NCBI GenBank assembly: GCA_964389685.1 | Contig: CAYMFM010000083.1 | Span: forward strand, 1-17,212 | Direction: 5' to 3' | Origin: G020353115 sp964389685 | GTDB lineage: Bacteria; Bacteroidota; Bacteroidia; Bacteroidales; VadinHA17 | DNA: 17,212 nt | Shown: in pieces, positions 1-5,524 of the stretch | How the letters are laid out: each line of letters starts with the position of its first letter | Numbering within the stretch: position 1 is the first letter of the stretch | Position numbers and translations under genes: made by a program | The notes under the pieces: model-generated | Seen by the model: only the letters and a program-made list of their open reading frames with translations | Told to the model about the DNA's origin: nothing | Database searches by the model: none

Positions 1-2
1 AT

Positions 3-248
3 GAACTTTCAAGATTATTAAATGAAAGTGAATTGTGGGACAAAAATGTAAATGTACTTCAAGTAACAGATTCCAAGGAATCTGCTATAGAAATAAGGAT
101 ACTTGTTAGCGCAAAAAACTCACCAACAGCATGGGATTTAAGAGTATATATCAGAGAAAAAATGATTGAATTTATTAAGAAGAATTATCCTGAAAGTTTA
201 CCAAGAACAAGAGTAGCACTTGAAAAGGAGAAAAGCACGAACGCATAA
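3..248 (+). CDS. C-terminal part of an MscS-family mechanosensitive ion channel (5' partial)
   Basis: The frame is open from the left edge (position 3) to TAA at 246-248, so the gene starts outside the window. The visible 81 residues read like the cytoplasmic C-terminal domain of MscS-family channels: an alpha/beta segment (VNVLQVTD, IEIRILVSAK), then WDLRVYIREKMIEFIKKNYP and a PRTRVALE end. By family knowledge this domain forms the cage below a membrane pore that opens under tension and releases solutes during hypo-osmotic shock. The pore helix is not in the window. The protein ends about where family members end. Its stop codon overlaps the predicted 3' end of an antisense group II intron fragment, so the last few residues may have been changed by that insertion. 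Family call is fairly firm; no specific gene name can be given. Confidence 0.8.
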   Translation, partial: ELSRLLNESELWDKNVNVLQVTDSKESAIEIRILVSAKNSPTAWDLRVYIREKMIEFIKKNYPESLPRTRVALEKEKSTNA

Positions 249-328
249 TCGAGCAGGTGGCTGACCCCGGGGTAACCGGAGCCAGTGCACCTCTTCCCGA
301 TACACTTCGTTACGGGACAGGCACACCG

Positions 329-346
329 CAATTGCTCTCGCAATTG
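329..346. repeat. Perfect small hairpin in the intron 3' region
   Basis: CAATTGC, loop TCTC, GCAATTG gives a perfect 7-bp stem. It falls between CCCGTACAC and CGGTGTG (minus strand), which would be two parts of one strand of domain V, so it looks inserted. A third hairpin-like block, 295-317, begins TCCCG and ends CGGGA and lies between domain V and the domain VI-like hairpin. Confidence 0.5.
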
Positions 347-358
347 TGTACGGGTCTC

Positions 359-393
359 GCCTGCCTTCGCCGGAGCGGCTACGCGCAGGCAGG
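359..393 (-). repeat. GC-rich palindromic repeat inside the intron domain V region
   Basis: On the minus strand this reads CCTGCCTGCGCGTAGC followed by CGCTCCGGCGAAGGCAGG. CCTGCC at one end can pair with GGCAGG at the other, with GC-rich internal pairing. It separates GCTGTATAC from GAGACCCGTACAC, which I expect to be nearly adjacent in this intron class. It resembles small dispersed palindromes of Bacteroidota genomes and shares the CCTGCC/GGCAGG theme with the element near 14473-14536. Confidence 0.5.
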
Positions 394-838
394 TATACAG
401 CGGTTCGTTAAGTAGCGGGGAAATAAGTTTGTAAAGGTCAAGTAAAGAGATGAACCCCCAAGACTTCAATCTATCAAGCGTAATAGTAGTACCCAGAATC
501 GGACTTTGCGCAATAGCCCAACCACCCATAAGTGAACGACTCCAGGCATAGGCCCGACCTGGATCAACACCTAAACGAATAAGGCTACGCCTCTTTTTTT
601 CCGGCTTTTTCCAGTGATGCCAGATACAATACCTGAGTCTGTTACGCACCCAGCCATCGAGTTCATTGAGTTTCCCCTGAATATAGGCAATTCGGTAGTT
701 GTTTATCCAACCTCTTTGTACTTCATTCAGTTTATGGATGCGCTCGTCGAAACTCATTGGTGTGGTTTTCCGGGTGATACTTTTAAGCTTTTGCTTCAGC
801 TTACTCCAACTCTTGTCGGATACTACCAATTGATATTT
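393..838 (-). pseudogene. ltrA: C-terminal fragment of a group II intron reverse transcriptase/maturase
   Basis: About 149 codons resemble the maturase (domain X) and following part of LtrA-like proteins: KYQLVVSDKSWSKLKQKLKS, ITRKTTPMSFDERIHKLNEV, QRGWINNY, LNELDGWVRNRLRYCIWHHW, then SLIRLGVDPGRAYAWSRSLM and GGWAIAQSP. Intact proteins are usually 400-600 residues and carry an RT domain with a YADD motif before this part; none is present. The frame has no internal stop. It runs on past the expected end (LLNEPLY) through the ribozyme region and into antisense mscS, stopping at 185, so the last 60-70 codons of that frame are not maturase sequence. In complete introns the maturase part aids splicing and the RT part mobility; this remnant cannot be mobile alone. 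Confidence 0.85.
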
Positions 839-972
839 GTCAAAAAATTGAATTTCCGGTAAAATTCTGTTGTCAAATTATTATTTCCAAATAATTGAAC
901 TTAAGATTATTACATATTTAATAACCATTGTTAATGCCTTAAGAAAAATCAACCTGACTGATTAGTTACCAA

Positions 973-2256
973 TTAACTAATTCTTCCGATCACCACCGGT
1001 TCATCTACTTTCATGATGCCGGTAATGGTGCAATCAACAAAGCTGTTTCTCTTCAGGTTTTGTCCTTCGATAAGAACCGGGATATAATGTTGTCCATATC
1101 CTGATGCCCGATTTCCTACAACTTTTTCGATCAGTACTTTTTGAGTTTTCCCGATGAAGGCGCTGCGATAGGAAAGTTTTTGTTTGTCGGAAAGCTGGCG
1201 TATCATTTTACTCCGGCTGTTTTTGATTTCCTCCGGAATGTGATTTTCCATTCGTTCTGCCCGCGTTCCTTTCCGGATGGAGTATTTGAAGGTGTGGATA
1301 TGGCCGAATCCGATTTCTTCAATAACATCACAGGTTTGATGGAAGTCCTCCCCGGTTTCATCCGGGAATCCGACCATGATATCGGTGGTGATGTTGAAAT
1401 CAGGAATCAGGGTGCGGATCTTGCTAACCATGGAAAGAAAGGTTTCTACGCTATACATCCTTCTCATACTGGTTAATATCCTATCCGATCCGCTCTGAAG
1501 GCAGAGGTGTAGGTGGGGAGTCATTCTGGGGTGTTTGAGCAGATCGAAAAAGCGGTCATCAAATCCATCCGGCTCTATGGACGATATTCGCAGGCGGAAA
1601 TCACCATCCAGATTCAGGATTTTCCCGACAAGCTTTACAAAGTTTACATCTCCATCGGAATACCTGCCAATGTTCACTCCGGTAAGGATAATTTCCCGGA
1701 ATCCAAAATTGGTTACCTGGCGGATATTTTCCAGGATATCATCAACCGGCCGGCTGATCGCTCTTCCCCGGACTTTCGGAACGATGCAAAAACTGCAGAA
1801 GTTATCGCATCCCTCCTGGATTTTAATCATGCTCCGTGTGTGGAATGTTTTGCTTGCCGGTGTGTACCCGAAAAGATCCGGGTTCAACTCGTCGGGATGC
1901 AGTAGCTCCCCTTTAAAATGGGCATCAATAAGGGAAAAAATACTGCTTTTTCTGGAATTTTCAATGACATAGGTGATCTCATTCCGCTTCTGCAGCTCCT
2001 CCTTGTAGTTGTTGGCAAGACAACCGGTAACCACTACTACGGCTCCTTCTTTTTTCCGGATTGCCTGGTTTATCAGGTTCCTTGATTTCTGGTCACTATG
2101 ATGGGTGACGGTACAGGTGTTTATGACATATACATCAGCTTCTGTATCGAATGTACCTACTTCAAATCCTGATTCTGCGAATTGTGATGCAATGGCATCC
2201 GTTTCATACTGGTTGAGCCTGCAACCCACTGTTTTAAAAGCAATTCGTTTCTTCAT
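973..2256 (-). CDS. mtaB: tRNA (N6-threonylcarbamoyladenosine-37-C2)-methylthiotransferase MtaB
   Basis: A 427-residue radical-SAM methylthiotransferase. MtaB enzymes convert t6A37 to ms2t6A37 in ANN-decoding tRNAs. The N-terminal UPF0004 domain carries the three cluster cysteines Cys12 (TVGCRLNQYE), Cys48 (INTCTV) and Cys79 (VTGCLA). The radical-SAM triad is Cys150, Cys154 and Cys157 (CDNFCSFCIVPKVRG). A C-terminal TRAM-like domain ends in MKVDEPVVIGRIS. VGCRLNQYE and the CxxxCxxC context favour MtaB over MiaB or RimO. The ATG at 2256 is chosen over an in-frame start at 2301 because family members begin close to this KTVGC segment, GGAG lies about 7 bases before it, and a promoter-like pair (2289-2318) overlaps the longer version. 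It seems to be a single-gene unit. Confidence 0.93.
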   Translation of the reverse strand: MKKRIAFKTVGCRLNQYETDAIASQFAESGFEVGTFDTEADVYVINTCTVTHHSDQKSRNLINQAIRKKEGAVVVVTGCLANNYKEELQKRNEITYVIENSRKSSIFSLIDAHFKGELLHPDELNPDLFGYTPASKTFHTRSMIKIQEGCDNFCSFCIVPKVRGRAISRPVDDILENIRQVTNFGFREIILTGVNIGRYSDGDVNFVKLVGKILNLDGDFRLRISSIEPDGFDDRFFDLLKHPRMTPHLHLCLQSGSDRILTSMRRMYSVETFLSMVSKIRTLIPDFNITTDIMVGFPDETGEDFHQTCDVIEEIGFGHIHTFKYSIRKGTRAERMENHIPEEIKNSRSKMIRQLSDKQKLSYRSAFIGKTQKVLIEKVVGNRASGYGQHYIPVLIEGQNLKRNSFVDCTITGIMKVDEPVVIGRIS

Positions 2257-2288
2257 GTGTGATCTCCAAACCCGTTTCTGTGGGTACG

Positions 2289-2318
2289 CAAAGTTGATCA
2301 TATTTTCAAAATAATCAA
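2289..2318 (-). promoter_or_regulatory. Candidate promoter of mtaB
   Basis: On the minus strand TTG (2316-2318) is followed after exactly 19 bases by CAACTTTG (2289-2296). This matches the Bacteroidota pattern TTG-N19-TAnnTTTG except for one base (C for T) in the -7 element. A transcript would begin near 2282, about 26 bases before the chosen mtaB start. Confidence 0.45.
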
Positions 2319-2628
2319 AACATTTGGAATGGTCCCAGCTTACCGAAAAGCGAATACTTACAGTTTCTCCAAATCGGTCAGACCGGCTTCCTTACGCATG
2401 TCATCCCGCAGCGGTCAGACCGTAACCTTCAACCTGTTACCATATGGTAGTTTGACGATAAGACACCGTCAGGTCAGAAAGACCCTGACGGGTCTATTGA
2501 CTTCAATCGGATCATGTTTCCTTCTATTGCCCCGGCATTTCCCGGAGGTGATATAGCCATGTTCCGGAGAATCCCGATGGGGCCTTTGTCAAATCATCAT
2601 GTGACATGCCGGGGGATAATTGCCGGTT
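2302..2628. other. Intergenic region with a cluster of small palindromes; no convincing gene
   Basis: No frame here looks like a gene. The stretch holds CGGTCAGACCG twice (2375-2385 and 2412-2422, 37 bp apart), the 12-bp palindrome TACCATATGGTA (2438-2449), and a hairpin at 2466-2495. On the minus strand a 13-codon frame MRKEAGLTDLEKL (about 2361-2402) overlaps one palindrome; it could be chance or the tail of a decayed gene. Confidence 0.5.
2466..2495. repeat. Strong hairpin, possible terminator of the padR/membrane-protein operon
   Basis: CCGTCAGGTC (2466-2475), loop AGAAA, then GACCCTGACGG (2481-2491) form a stem of about 10 bp with one bulged C. The overlapping AGACCC/GGGTCT arms (2480-2495) are an alternative. 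It lies about 130 bp past the stop of the upstream minus-strand gene and before the mtaB promoter. There is no clear T run, so it may be a dispersed palindrome rather than an intrinsic terminator. Confidence 0.4.
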
Positions 2629-3528
2629 TTACTGCTTATCCGAATGTTCCCGTCTGCCGGGTCGCCATTTTAGCAGGAGTACAATGCTTAATCCCCAGAT
2701 GAAGTTTGATGAAGCCGTTTCAATGAAATGAATTTTTTGTACGGCAGGAGGCATTAACGGATTCGGGATCAAATGTGAATCGTTCATGATCAGTGCAAAA
2801 AGAATTCCGGTAAACAGACCCACCTCCCAGACTCCTCCTTTCATAGAACGGATAACCAGTATAGCCAGCAATACCCAGATCAGGCCGCGACCTGTCTGAA
2901 AGAAATAGAGACAGGGACTCTCCCTGAGGGTATGGGAAAAATGGGTAAAAAATCCACCATAATCTTCGCCATTATAATAGGTGCGTACTGCCTCATTTTG
3001 CCACGCAACGTAGTATCCGAATATGAAATAGATCAACGGATACACGATAAGAATCAGGAGCAGGATCTTCCAGATCCAATCCTTTCTATCTTTATCGAAC
3101 AGGATGAATGAAACGGATCCAGGCCCATCTTCCGGTTTTAATTTTCCCAGAAGAGGTACAGCGGCTGCCGGGAAAACCAGGATAATGGGTACTGTATAGA
3201 GAAACAGGTTGGAGATGCTTTCACCAGAATCCACGAAAAACCAGTATTCAATGATACTTAAGAAGGTCTTGATAAAATAAAAAAGAATGGCTGTAATGAC
3301 CATTAACCTGATCCCGTGTAAACGGGACCTCACGATGAACCAGGTGAGGATGATTGTATCGATTAAACAGACCAGTGAGATCCGGAGCATTGAGGATGCA
3401 GAAGAACCGGAGGCCACCTCAGAGGCATCCGATTGAGAAGTCACCAGCAAACCACCGATGGAAAGAAGAATGAACATCAGCAGGGTCAGGATGATGACCT
3501 TCAGAATTAAAACAAGAGTCGTTTTCAT
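2629..3528 (-). CDS. Polytopic membrane protein of unknown function, in operon with padR
   Basis: A 299-residue protein I do not recognise as a named family. It has about seven or eight hydrophobic segments: near residues 5-29, 48-66, 73-93 (with IEYWFF following), 106-126, 152-173, 212-227, 235-247 and 275-290. A hydrophilic loop (LKPEDGPGSVSF, DKDRKD) sits in the middle and the tail is basic (KWRPGRREHSDKQ). No transport or enzymatic motif is visible. It starts 19 bp after the stop of padR on the same strand and probably shares its transcript. PadR regulators often control adjacent membrane proteins such as efflux or stress-response components, so a role in the envelope or in export is possible but only inferred from position. 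No Shine-Dalgarno site precedes the ATG. Confidence 0.75.
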   Translation of the reverse strand: MKTTLVLILKVIILTLLMFILLSIGGLLVTSQSDASEVASGSSASSMLRISLVCLIDTIILTWFIVRSRLHGIRLMVITAILFYFIKTFLSIIEYWFFVDSGESISNLFLYTVPIILVFPAAAVPLLGKLKPEDGPGSVSFILFDKDRKDWIWKILLLILIVYPLIYFIFGYYVAWQNEAVRTYYNGEDYGGFFTHFSHTLRESPCLYFFQTGRGLIWVLLAILVIRSMKGGVWEVGLFTGILFALIMNDSHLIPNPLMPPAVQKIHFIETASSNFIWGLSIVLLLKWRPGRREHSDKQ

Positions 3529-3547
3529 GAGAGTGTGTATTAAGGAT

Positions 3548-4126
3548 TCATTTTTGATCTATAATTTTGTTGTTTAAAATTTCTTTTAACGCTTTTCTGC
3601 CCCACCGCAGGTTGGTTTTGTAAATTGCTATTCCATTCTCCAGGGCAAGTTTCCCGTGCAACGACATCCTGTGGCTCTCGCGATCGAAATTCGCTAACAG
3701 GATTTTGATGTATTCCCGGGTTTCCGAGATGAACGATTTCAGGAAACCAATTTTCTGTTCTTCAGGCAGTAAATCTTCCATCAGGGCAAAACGCAGCATG
3801 GTTTCGTCCATTCGCTTGCTGATGTCCTCGCTTTCAAGAGGTTTTCCAAGCCACCTGGCCAGGATTTCAATGCCTTCCGGTGTGATTGCAAACGGATTGG
3901 GAGTGTTCACCGGATCGCCCGATTTTTTACCCTGGACGATCAATCCAAGCTTCTTCAGTCTTTTTAATGCAGGATAAATTGTACCGGGACTGCTGCTGTA
4001 TTCACCCAGCGCTGTTGTTCCGAAAATTTTACGGATCCGGTAGCCGGACAGGGATTGTCTTTGAAGCAATCCCAGAATTGCATAATCGAGCGAGGTTGGA
4101 TTACTTACTGATTTTTTATTTGTCAT
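3548..4126 (-). CDS. PadR-family transcriptional regulator
   Basis: A 192-residue DNA-binding protein. Residues about 12-85 form the PadR winged helix-turn-helix: LDYAILGLLQRQSLSGYRI, then SSPGTIYPALKRLKKLGLIV with the recognition helix, then a wing ending in the typical FAITPEGIEIL. The rest (about 92-192) is a helical dimerisation region of the longer PadR type with a Lys-rich end. PadR proteins are usually repressors released by a small ligand; the ligand here is unknown. It heads a two-gene operon with the membrane protein that follows. Its promoter is interleaved with two copies of the palindrome TACGAATCGTA, so it probably represses its own operon. Confidence 0.9.
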   Translation of the reverse strand: MTNKKSVSNPTSLDYAILGLLQRQSLSGYRIRKIFGTTALGEYSSSPGTIYPALKRLKKLGLIVQGKKSGDPVNTPNPFAITPEGIEILARWLGKPLESEDISKRMDETMLRFALMEDLLPEEQKIGFLKSFISETREYIKILLANFDRESHRMSLHGKLALENGIAIYKTNLRWGRKALKEILNNKIIDQK

Positions 4127-4132
4127 GTCTTA

Positions 4133-4173
4133 TAGTACGAATCGTATCAACAAATATAATACGAATCGTACTA
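4133..4173. promoter_or_regulatory. Paired operator of the PadR regulator
   Basis: TAGTACGAATCGTAT (4133-4147) and ATACGAATCGTACTA (4159-4173) form a near-perfect inverted repeat. Each arm contains the same 11-bp palindrome TACGAATCGTA (4136-4146 and 4160-4170), centres 24 bp apart. The distal copy lies between the -33 and -7 elements and the proximal copy covers the likely transcription start, so a bound regulator would block RNA polymerase. That PadR is the binder is inferred from position. Confidence 0.65.
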
Positions 4174-4181
4174 ATATGCAA
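4151..4181 (-). promoter_or_regulatory. Promoter of the padR operon
   Basis: On the minus strand TTG (4179-4181) is followed after 20 bases by TATATTTG (4151-4158), a perfect TAnnTTTG -7 element of the Bacteroidota primary sigma factor. Transcription would start near 4145, giving a leader of only about 20 bases before the padR ATG at 4126. Confidence 0.65.
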
Positions 4182-4254
4182 CTATTTTTTCATTTTTTTT
4201 CTGACAAAAAAAAATGAGTAAAAATGAGTCCTGACAACTTCTACAATCAGAATA

Positions 4255-5292
4255 TCACAGCAGGTGAATATTATTTTCTGCGCATTTTTTCATCATTGCT
4301 TCCGGCCATATGCTTGCCTGCACTTCTCCGATATGGGCTTTTCGCAGGTAGAACATACAGAGTCTCGACTGGCCGATACCGCCGCCGATGGACAGGGGCA
4401 GTTCATCATTGATCAGCTTTTGATGGAAGAAGAGTTTTTTCCTTTCCTGCAGGTTTCTGATTTTAAGTTGTTCGAGCAATGATTCCCGATTTACCCGGAT
4501 GCCCATGGAGGAGATCTCAAGGGCGCTTTCCAGAACGGGATTCCAGACAATGATATCGCCATTAAGGCCTCGATAACCTTCTTCATTCGTCGTAAACCAG
4601 TCATCGTAATCGGGTGCTCTCCCGTCGTGCGGAGCACCATCGGACAGATCATGTCCGATACCGATGATAAAAACCGCACCATACTCCCTTGTGATTCGAT
4701 CTTCTCTCTCTTTTGGTGAAAGTCCGGGGTATTTCTGCAACAACTCTTCCGCATGGATAAAAGTGATATGTTCCGGGAGGATCTCCCTGATTTCCGGGTA
4801 ATTTTCAAAGATGATAAATTCCAGGCCCCGCATAACGGTGTAGATCTCTGCGACGGTTTTTTTAAGATAGTCAAGATTTCTCTCTTCCGGTCTGATGGTT
4901 TTCTCCCAGTCCCACTGATCGACATAGACTGAGTGCAGGTTTGATAGTTCCTCGTCGGGACGGAGTGCATTCATATCGGTATAGATCCCGCGTCCCGTTT
5001 CAATATTCAATTCTGCTAGCATCAACCGTTTCCATTTTGCCAGTGACTGGACCACTTCCACCTCTGCATCGTTCATATCCCGGATGGGAAACGAAACGGG
5101 GCGTTCCACACCATTCAGGTCATCGTTGATACCGGTTCCTTTCAAAACGAACAGGGGTGCGGTTACCCTCCGGAGTTTCAGTTCGGCTGAAAGGTTGACC
5201 TGAAAATGATCCTTGATCAGCTTGATCGCGTTTTCCGTTCTCTTGACATCGAGAATACCTTTGTAGTTTTCGGGAATTTGCAGGCTGCTCAT
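4255..5292 (-). CDS. asnA: Aspartate-ammonia ligase (asparagine synthetase A)
   Basis: A 345-residue cytoplasmic enzyme that makes asparagine from aspartate, ammonia and ATP, releasing AMP and pyrophosphate. It is a class II aminoacyl-tRNA synthetase-like fold. Family features in order are RVTAPLFVLKGTGINDDLNG (residues about 42-61), PVSFPIRDMNDAEVEVVQSL and AKWKR, NALRPDEELSNLHSVYVDQW, TREYGAVFIIGIGHDLSDG, and the motif 3-like GGGIGQSRL at 303-311 near the C-terminus. Length fits the family (E. coli AsnA has 330 residues). The ATG at 5292 gives the usual short lead before the first conserved block. Upstream lie an Asn-rich leader peptide and an intrinsic terminator, which suggest attenuation by Asn-tRNA supply. 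Confidence 0.96.
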   Translation of the reverse strand: MSSLQIPENYKGILDVKRTENAIKLIKDHFQVNLSAELKLRRVTAPLFVLKGTGINDDLNGVERPVSFPIRDMNDAEVEVVQSLAKWKRLMLAELNIETGRGIYTDMNALRPDEELSNLHSVYVDQWDWEKTIRPEERNLDYLKKTVAEIYTVMRGLEFIIFENYPEIREILPEHITFIHAEELLQKYPGLSPKEREDRITREYGAVFIIGIGHDLSDGAPHDGRAPDYDDWFTTNEEGYRGLNGDIIVWNPVLESALEISSMGIRVNRESLLEQLKIRNLQERKKLFFHQKLINDELPLSIGGGIGQSRLCMFYLRKAHIGEVQASIWPEAMMKKCAENNIHLL

Positions 5293-5310
5293 GTTGTCAG
5301 TTTTTTGGTT

Positions 5311-5341
5311 AAAAAAAAGCCTTCCGGTAAGGGAAGGCTTT
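5311..5341 (-). terminator. Intrinsic terminator in the asnA leader (attenuator)
   Basis: Read toward asnA, AAAGCCTTCC (5341-5332), loop CTTACC, GGAAGGCTTT (5325-5316) form a perfect 10-bp stem whose 3' side runs into eight T in a row (5318-5311). The structure lies about 20-50 bases before the asnA ATG and points into asnA. It does not end the upstream POT gene, which stops 200 bp earlier, so it should be a conditional terminator. Confidence 0.8.
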
Positions 5342-5369
5342 CATGTTATTACATAACATCATATCCTCC

Positions 5370-5420
5370 CTATGGTCGAATAACCGGGTTATTATTAAGG
5401 ATATGATTAATTATTCTCAT
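5370..5420 (-). CDS. Asn-rich leader peptide of asnA, MRIINHILNNNPVIRP
   Basis: A 16-codon frame, ATG at 5420 to TAG at 5370, lies 77 bp before asnA on the same strand. Four of 16 residues are Asn, and three are consecutive (AAT AAT AAC at 5396-5388). A run of codons for the amino acid made by the downstream enzyme is the signature of ribosome-mediated attenuation, as in the his, leu, trp and ilv leaders. No Shine-Dalgarno site is present, which is normal in Bacteroidota. The frame was too short for routine gene calling. It is inferred to be translated but not to have a function as a peptide. Confidence 0.72.
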   Translation of the reverse strand: MRIINHILNNNPVIRP

Positions 5421-5424
5421 CAGG

Positions 5425-5454
5425 TAAATGTAATTATTTTTCAGTTAACATAAA
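5425..5454 (-). promoter_or_regulatory. Weak candidate promoter for the asnA leader transcript
   Basis: TTT (5452-5454) then 19 bases then TACATTTA (5425-5432), one base off the TAnnTTTG pattern. Transcription would start at or next to the leader peptide ATG (5420), implying an almost leaderless leader peptide. A start further upstream is not excluded. Confidence 0.3.
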
Positions 5455-5470
5455 AATCCAGAACCTTTCC

Positions 5471-5521
5471 TTAATCCATCTTGGTGGCGCTTTCCAGTTT
5501 CTTCAAGATTGAAAATACAAA
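5471..5521 (-). pseudogene. Relic 3' end of a second POT-family transporter gene
   Basis: Directly behind the stop of the intact POT gene (TAA, 5525-5527) a frame reads FVFSILKKLESATKMD and a stop at 5471-5473. The intact gene ends FIFSILKFLERVSK. The first ten positions agree except for two changes, and the spacing before the stop is similar. The simplest reading is that two tandem paralogous transporter genes recombined, leaving the tail of the second. Only about 17 codons remain, so no function is expected. Confidence 0.65.
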
Positions 5522-5524
5522 CGT

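Larger units (their letters stand above)
248..838 (-). mobile_element. Group II intron fragment, 5'-truncated (maturase C-terminus plus 3' ribozyme region)
   Basis: Read on the minus strand, this stretch holds the last third of an intron-encoded reverse transcriptase/maturase followed by a ribozyme-like 3' region. The 3' region begins at about 410 with GAACCGCTGTATAC and continues to GAGACCCGTACAC and CGGTGTG, which I recognise as the parts of a bacterial domain V. A domain VI-like hairpin at 255-292 (AGG/TGGCT pairing with AGCCA/CCT) is followed by CTCGATTAT, close to known intron 3' ends. Nothing upstream of about 838 looks like intron: the RT domain and 5' ribozyme domains are missing. The fragment lies antisense against the end of the MscS gene. 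The 3' boundary is placed to within a few bases by resemblance only. Confidence 0.8.
5311..5420 (-). promoter_or_regulatory. Predicted Asn-responsive transcription attenuator of asnA
   Basis: Three segments can pair in exclusive ways. Segment 1 in the leader frame (ATCATATCCTT, 5407-5397) pairs over 11 bp with segment 2 just after its stop (GGAGGATATGAT, 5369-5358), enclosing a hairpin made of the Asn codons (AATAAC CCG GTTATT). Segment 2 (AGGGAGG, 5371-5365) can instead pair with CCTTCCCT (5337-5330), the 5' arm of the terminator. A ribosome stalled at the Asn codons would cover segment 1, freeing segment 2 to disarm the terminator. A ribosome at the stop codon would cover segment 2 and let the terminator form. 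The pairings are read from sequence; the regulation is inferred. Confidence 0.7.

Noticed and set aside
850..972. Continuation of the intron or a small gene between the intron fragment and mtaB
   Set aside because: AT-rich sequence without intron-like protein or ribozyme motifs; the frame upstream of 838 soon meets a stop near 882.
961..981. Perfect 8-bp hairpin ATTAGTTA/TAACTAAT at the mtaB stop as a terminator
   Set aside because: AT-rich, overlaps the last codons and is not followed by a T run; too weak to call.
1141..1972. Open plus-strand frames opposite mtaB (1141-1476, 1513-1905, 1535-1972)
   Set aside because: They lie antisense within the clear mtaB coding region and have no family-like motifs.
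2329..2702. Plus-strand frames of 75 and 62 codons in and beyond the mtaB upstream region
   Set aside because: They run through palindromes and into the antisense of the membrane-protein gene, with no motif or promoter.
4191..4216. A/T hairpin CATTTTTTTT / AAAAAAAATG between asnA and padR as a terminator
   Set aside because: The stem is made almost only of A-T pairs next to homopolymer runs; stability is doubtful and it may be chance.
4491..4970. A 159-codon minus-strand frame inside asnA
   Set aside because: It is asnA read in another frame; composition is Ser/Arg-rich and no motif is seen.
5311..5460. T-box or other riboswitch upstream of asnA
   Set aside because: The leader is only about 130 bases and lacks T-box landmarks such as an AGGGTGG-like antiterminator bulge motif and a specifier stem. 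The Asn-rich frame explains it better.
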